From Bacteroidota bacterium (GTDB lineage: Bacteria; Bacteroidota; Bacteroidia; Flavobacteriales; Weeksellaceae), in contig JAEZDQ010000148.1 of assembly GCA_023433225.1 (NCBI GenBank), positions 1-6,664 of the forward strand: a DNA stretch of 6,664 bases, given 5' to 3'. Both the position numbers and the translations under genes were made by a program. How positions within the stretch are numbered: the first letter of the stretch is position 1; each line of letters begins with the position of its first letter. The notes under the pieces are model-generated. The model did no database searches and had not been told where the DNA came from. It saw nothing but the letters and a program-made list of their open reading frames with translations. This document shows positions 6,287 through 6,664 of this stretch, in pieces.

Positions 6287-6327
6287 CGTCACTCTGAGCT
6301 TGGCGAAGAGTACTTTTGCCTTTTTCC
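6287..6327. repeat. Third copy of the GTCAC(C/T)CTGAGC repeat with pyrimidine-rich tail
   Basis: CGTCACTCTGAGC (6287-6299) differs by one base from the copies upstream, and is followed by TTGGCGAAGAG and then TACTTTTGCC and a T/C-rich tail. The same CGAAGAGNACTTTTGCC tail follows the fourth copy, so the duplicated unit is longer than the CTGAGC core. Confidence 0.75.
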
Positions 6328-6335
6328 TTTTCCTC

Positions 6336-6409
6336 CGTCACCCTGAGCCCGATAGCTATCGGCATGCCGAAGAGAACTTTTGCCTTTTGAATTTTGCCCT
6401 TTGCCTTCA
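6336..6409. repeat. Fourth repeat copy carrying a 14-bp palindrome and T-rich tail
   Basis: CGTCACCCTGAGC (6336-6348) is followed directly by CCGATAGCTATCGG (6349-6362), a perfect self-complementary 14-mer. Then come CATGCCGAAGAG and the tail AACTTTTGCCTTTT. The tail runs into a further imperfect series of TTTTGCC/TTTGCC words up to 6409. In the other copies the palindrome slot holds CATCGAAGGG or TTGGCGAAGAG, so it looks like an insertion or alternative module inside the element. Confidence 0.75.
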
Positions 6410-6420
6410 ACATTCTCGCA

Positions 6421-6609
6421 CCAACTACCCAATAATTCCCGCCAATTACCCAATAACTCCTGCCAACTACCCAATAATTCCCACCAACTACCCAATAACT
6501 CCTGCCAACTACTTAATAACTCCTACCAACTATGTATGAACGAGCACCAACTACCCTTGAACTTCTGCCAACTACCCTTGAATTCCTGCCAACTACCCCT
6601 GACAACTTG
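6421..6609. repeat. 21-bp minisatellite, nine contiguous units
   Basis: Nine units of exactly 21 bp start at 6421, 6442, 6463, 6484, 6505, 6526, 6547, 6568 and 6589. Each opens with CCAACTA (CCAATTA in unit 2); units 1-4 continue CCC, AATAAYTCC, then a variable end. Units 1-2 and 3-4 alternate AATAATTCCC and AATAACTCCT types, so a 42-bp dimer was duplicated (the two dimers differ at 2 positions). Unit 6 is the most diverged; units 7-9 share a CCCTTGAA-like core (CCCCTGAC in unit 9). There are no indels in the array. Its period is a multiple of three, so it stays open in more than one frame, but no credible protein, start context or family resemblance is visible. Confidence 0.93.
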
Positions 6610-6664
6610 TCATTTTAGCGTTTGAAACCGGCTCCTGAAGAACTTCCCCGGCCCTGATTAACTC

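Noticed and set aside
6168..6609. CRISPR array
   Set aside because: The 21-bp units abut without unique spacers, and the CTGAGC repeats are irregularly spaced and in both orientations; no cas genes are present.
6300..6625. Open frames across the minisatellite on both strands (for example QLPNNSx, NYPIxPA and GSWQELL repeats)
   Set aside because: They arise because a 21-bp period keeps several frames open. None has a convincing start context or a domain, and they run into T-rich repeats.

Overview
The window looks like chromosomal DNA from a member of the Bacteroidota, most likely a Flavobacteriia-like lineage. The evidence is a type IX secretion (T9SS) C-terminal sorting domain on a secreted protein, TAnnTTTG-type -7 promoter boxes upstream of several genes, A-rich leaders instead of clear Shine-Dalgarno sites, and dispersed intergenic repeats of a style I associate with this phylum. 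A genus cannot be named from sequence reading alone.

Layout. (1) 1-1616: a class I (NifS/IscS-type) cysteine desulfurase, cut by the left window edge by only a few residues, overlaps by one base (TAATG) with a four-helix CvpA-family membrane protein. (2) 1673-2815: an intact short-chain-type acyl-CoA dehydrogenase with its own putative promoter and a strong intrinsic terminator (2837-2870). (3) 2935-3531: a cysteine-free Crp/Fnr-family regulator. (4) 3562-3594: a perfect 15-bp inverted repeat between two convergent genes. (5) 3601-4325, minus strand: a secreted protein with a signal peptide and an N-terminal domain of unknown function. A one-base frameshift near 3761-3770 puts most of its T9SS sorting domain out of frame. 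(6) 4482-6150, plus strand: pirin and OsmC-family genes overlapping by one base, then a small COG2388-type GNAT acetyltransferase. This reads as a small redox or stress-response cassette. The Crp-like gene lies about 1 kb upstream, so regulation of the cassette by it is possible but unproven. (7) 6151-6664: 514 bp without a credible gene. It contains a mosaic of GTCACCCTGAGC-type repeats in both orientations, a 14-bp perfect palindrome inside one copy, a duplicated pyrimidine-rich tail, and a 9-unit, 21-bp minisatellite (6421-6609). I see no recognisable feature in the last 55 bases (6610-6664).

Most of the window is ordinary core and accessory metabolism. I see no convincing new multi-gene system. 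The points most worth a second look are the frameshifted T9SS protein, the repeat mosaic with its regular minisatellite, and the imperfect single-unit match to that minisatellite in the pirin promoter region.
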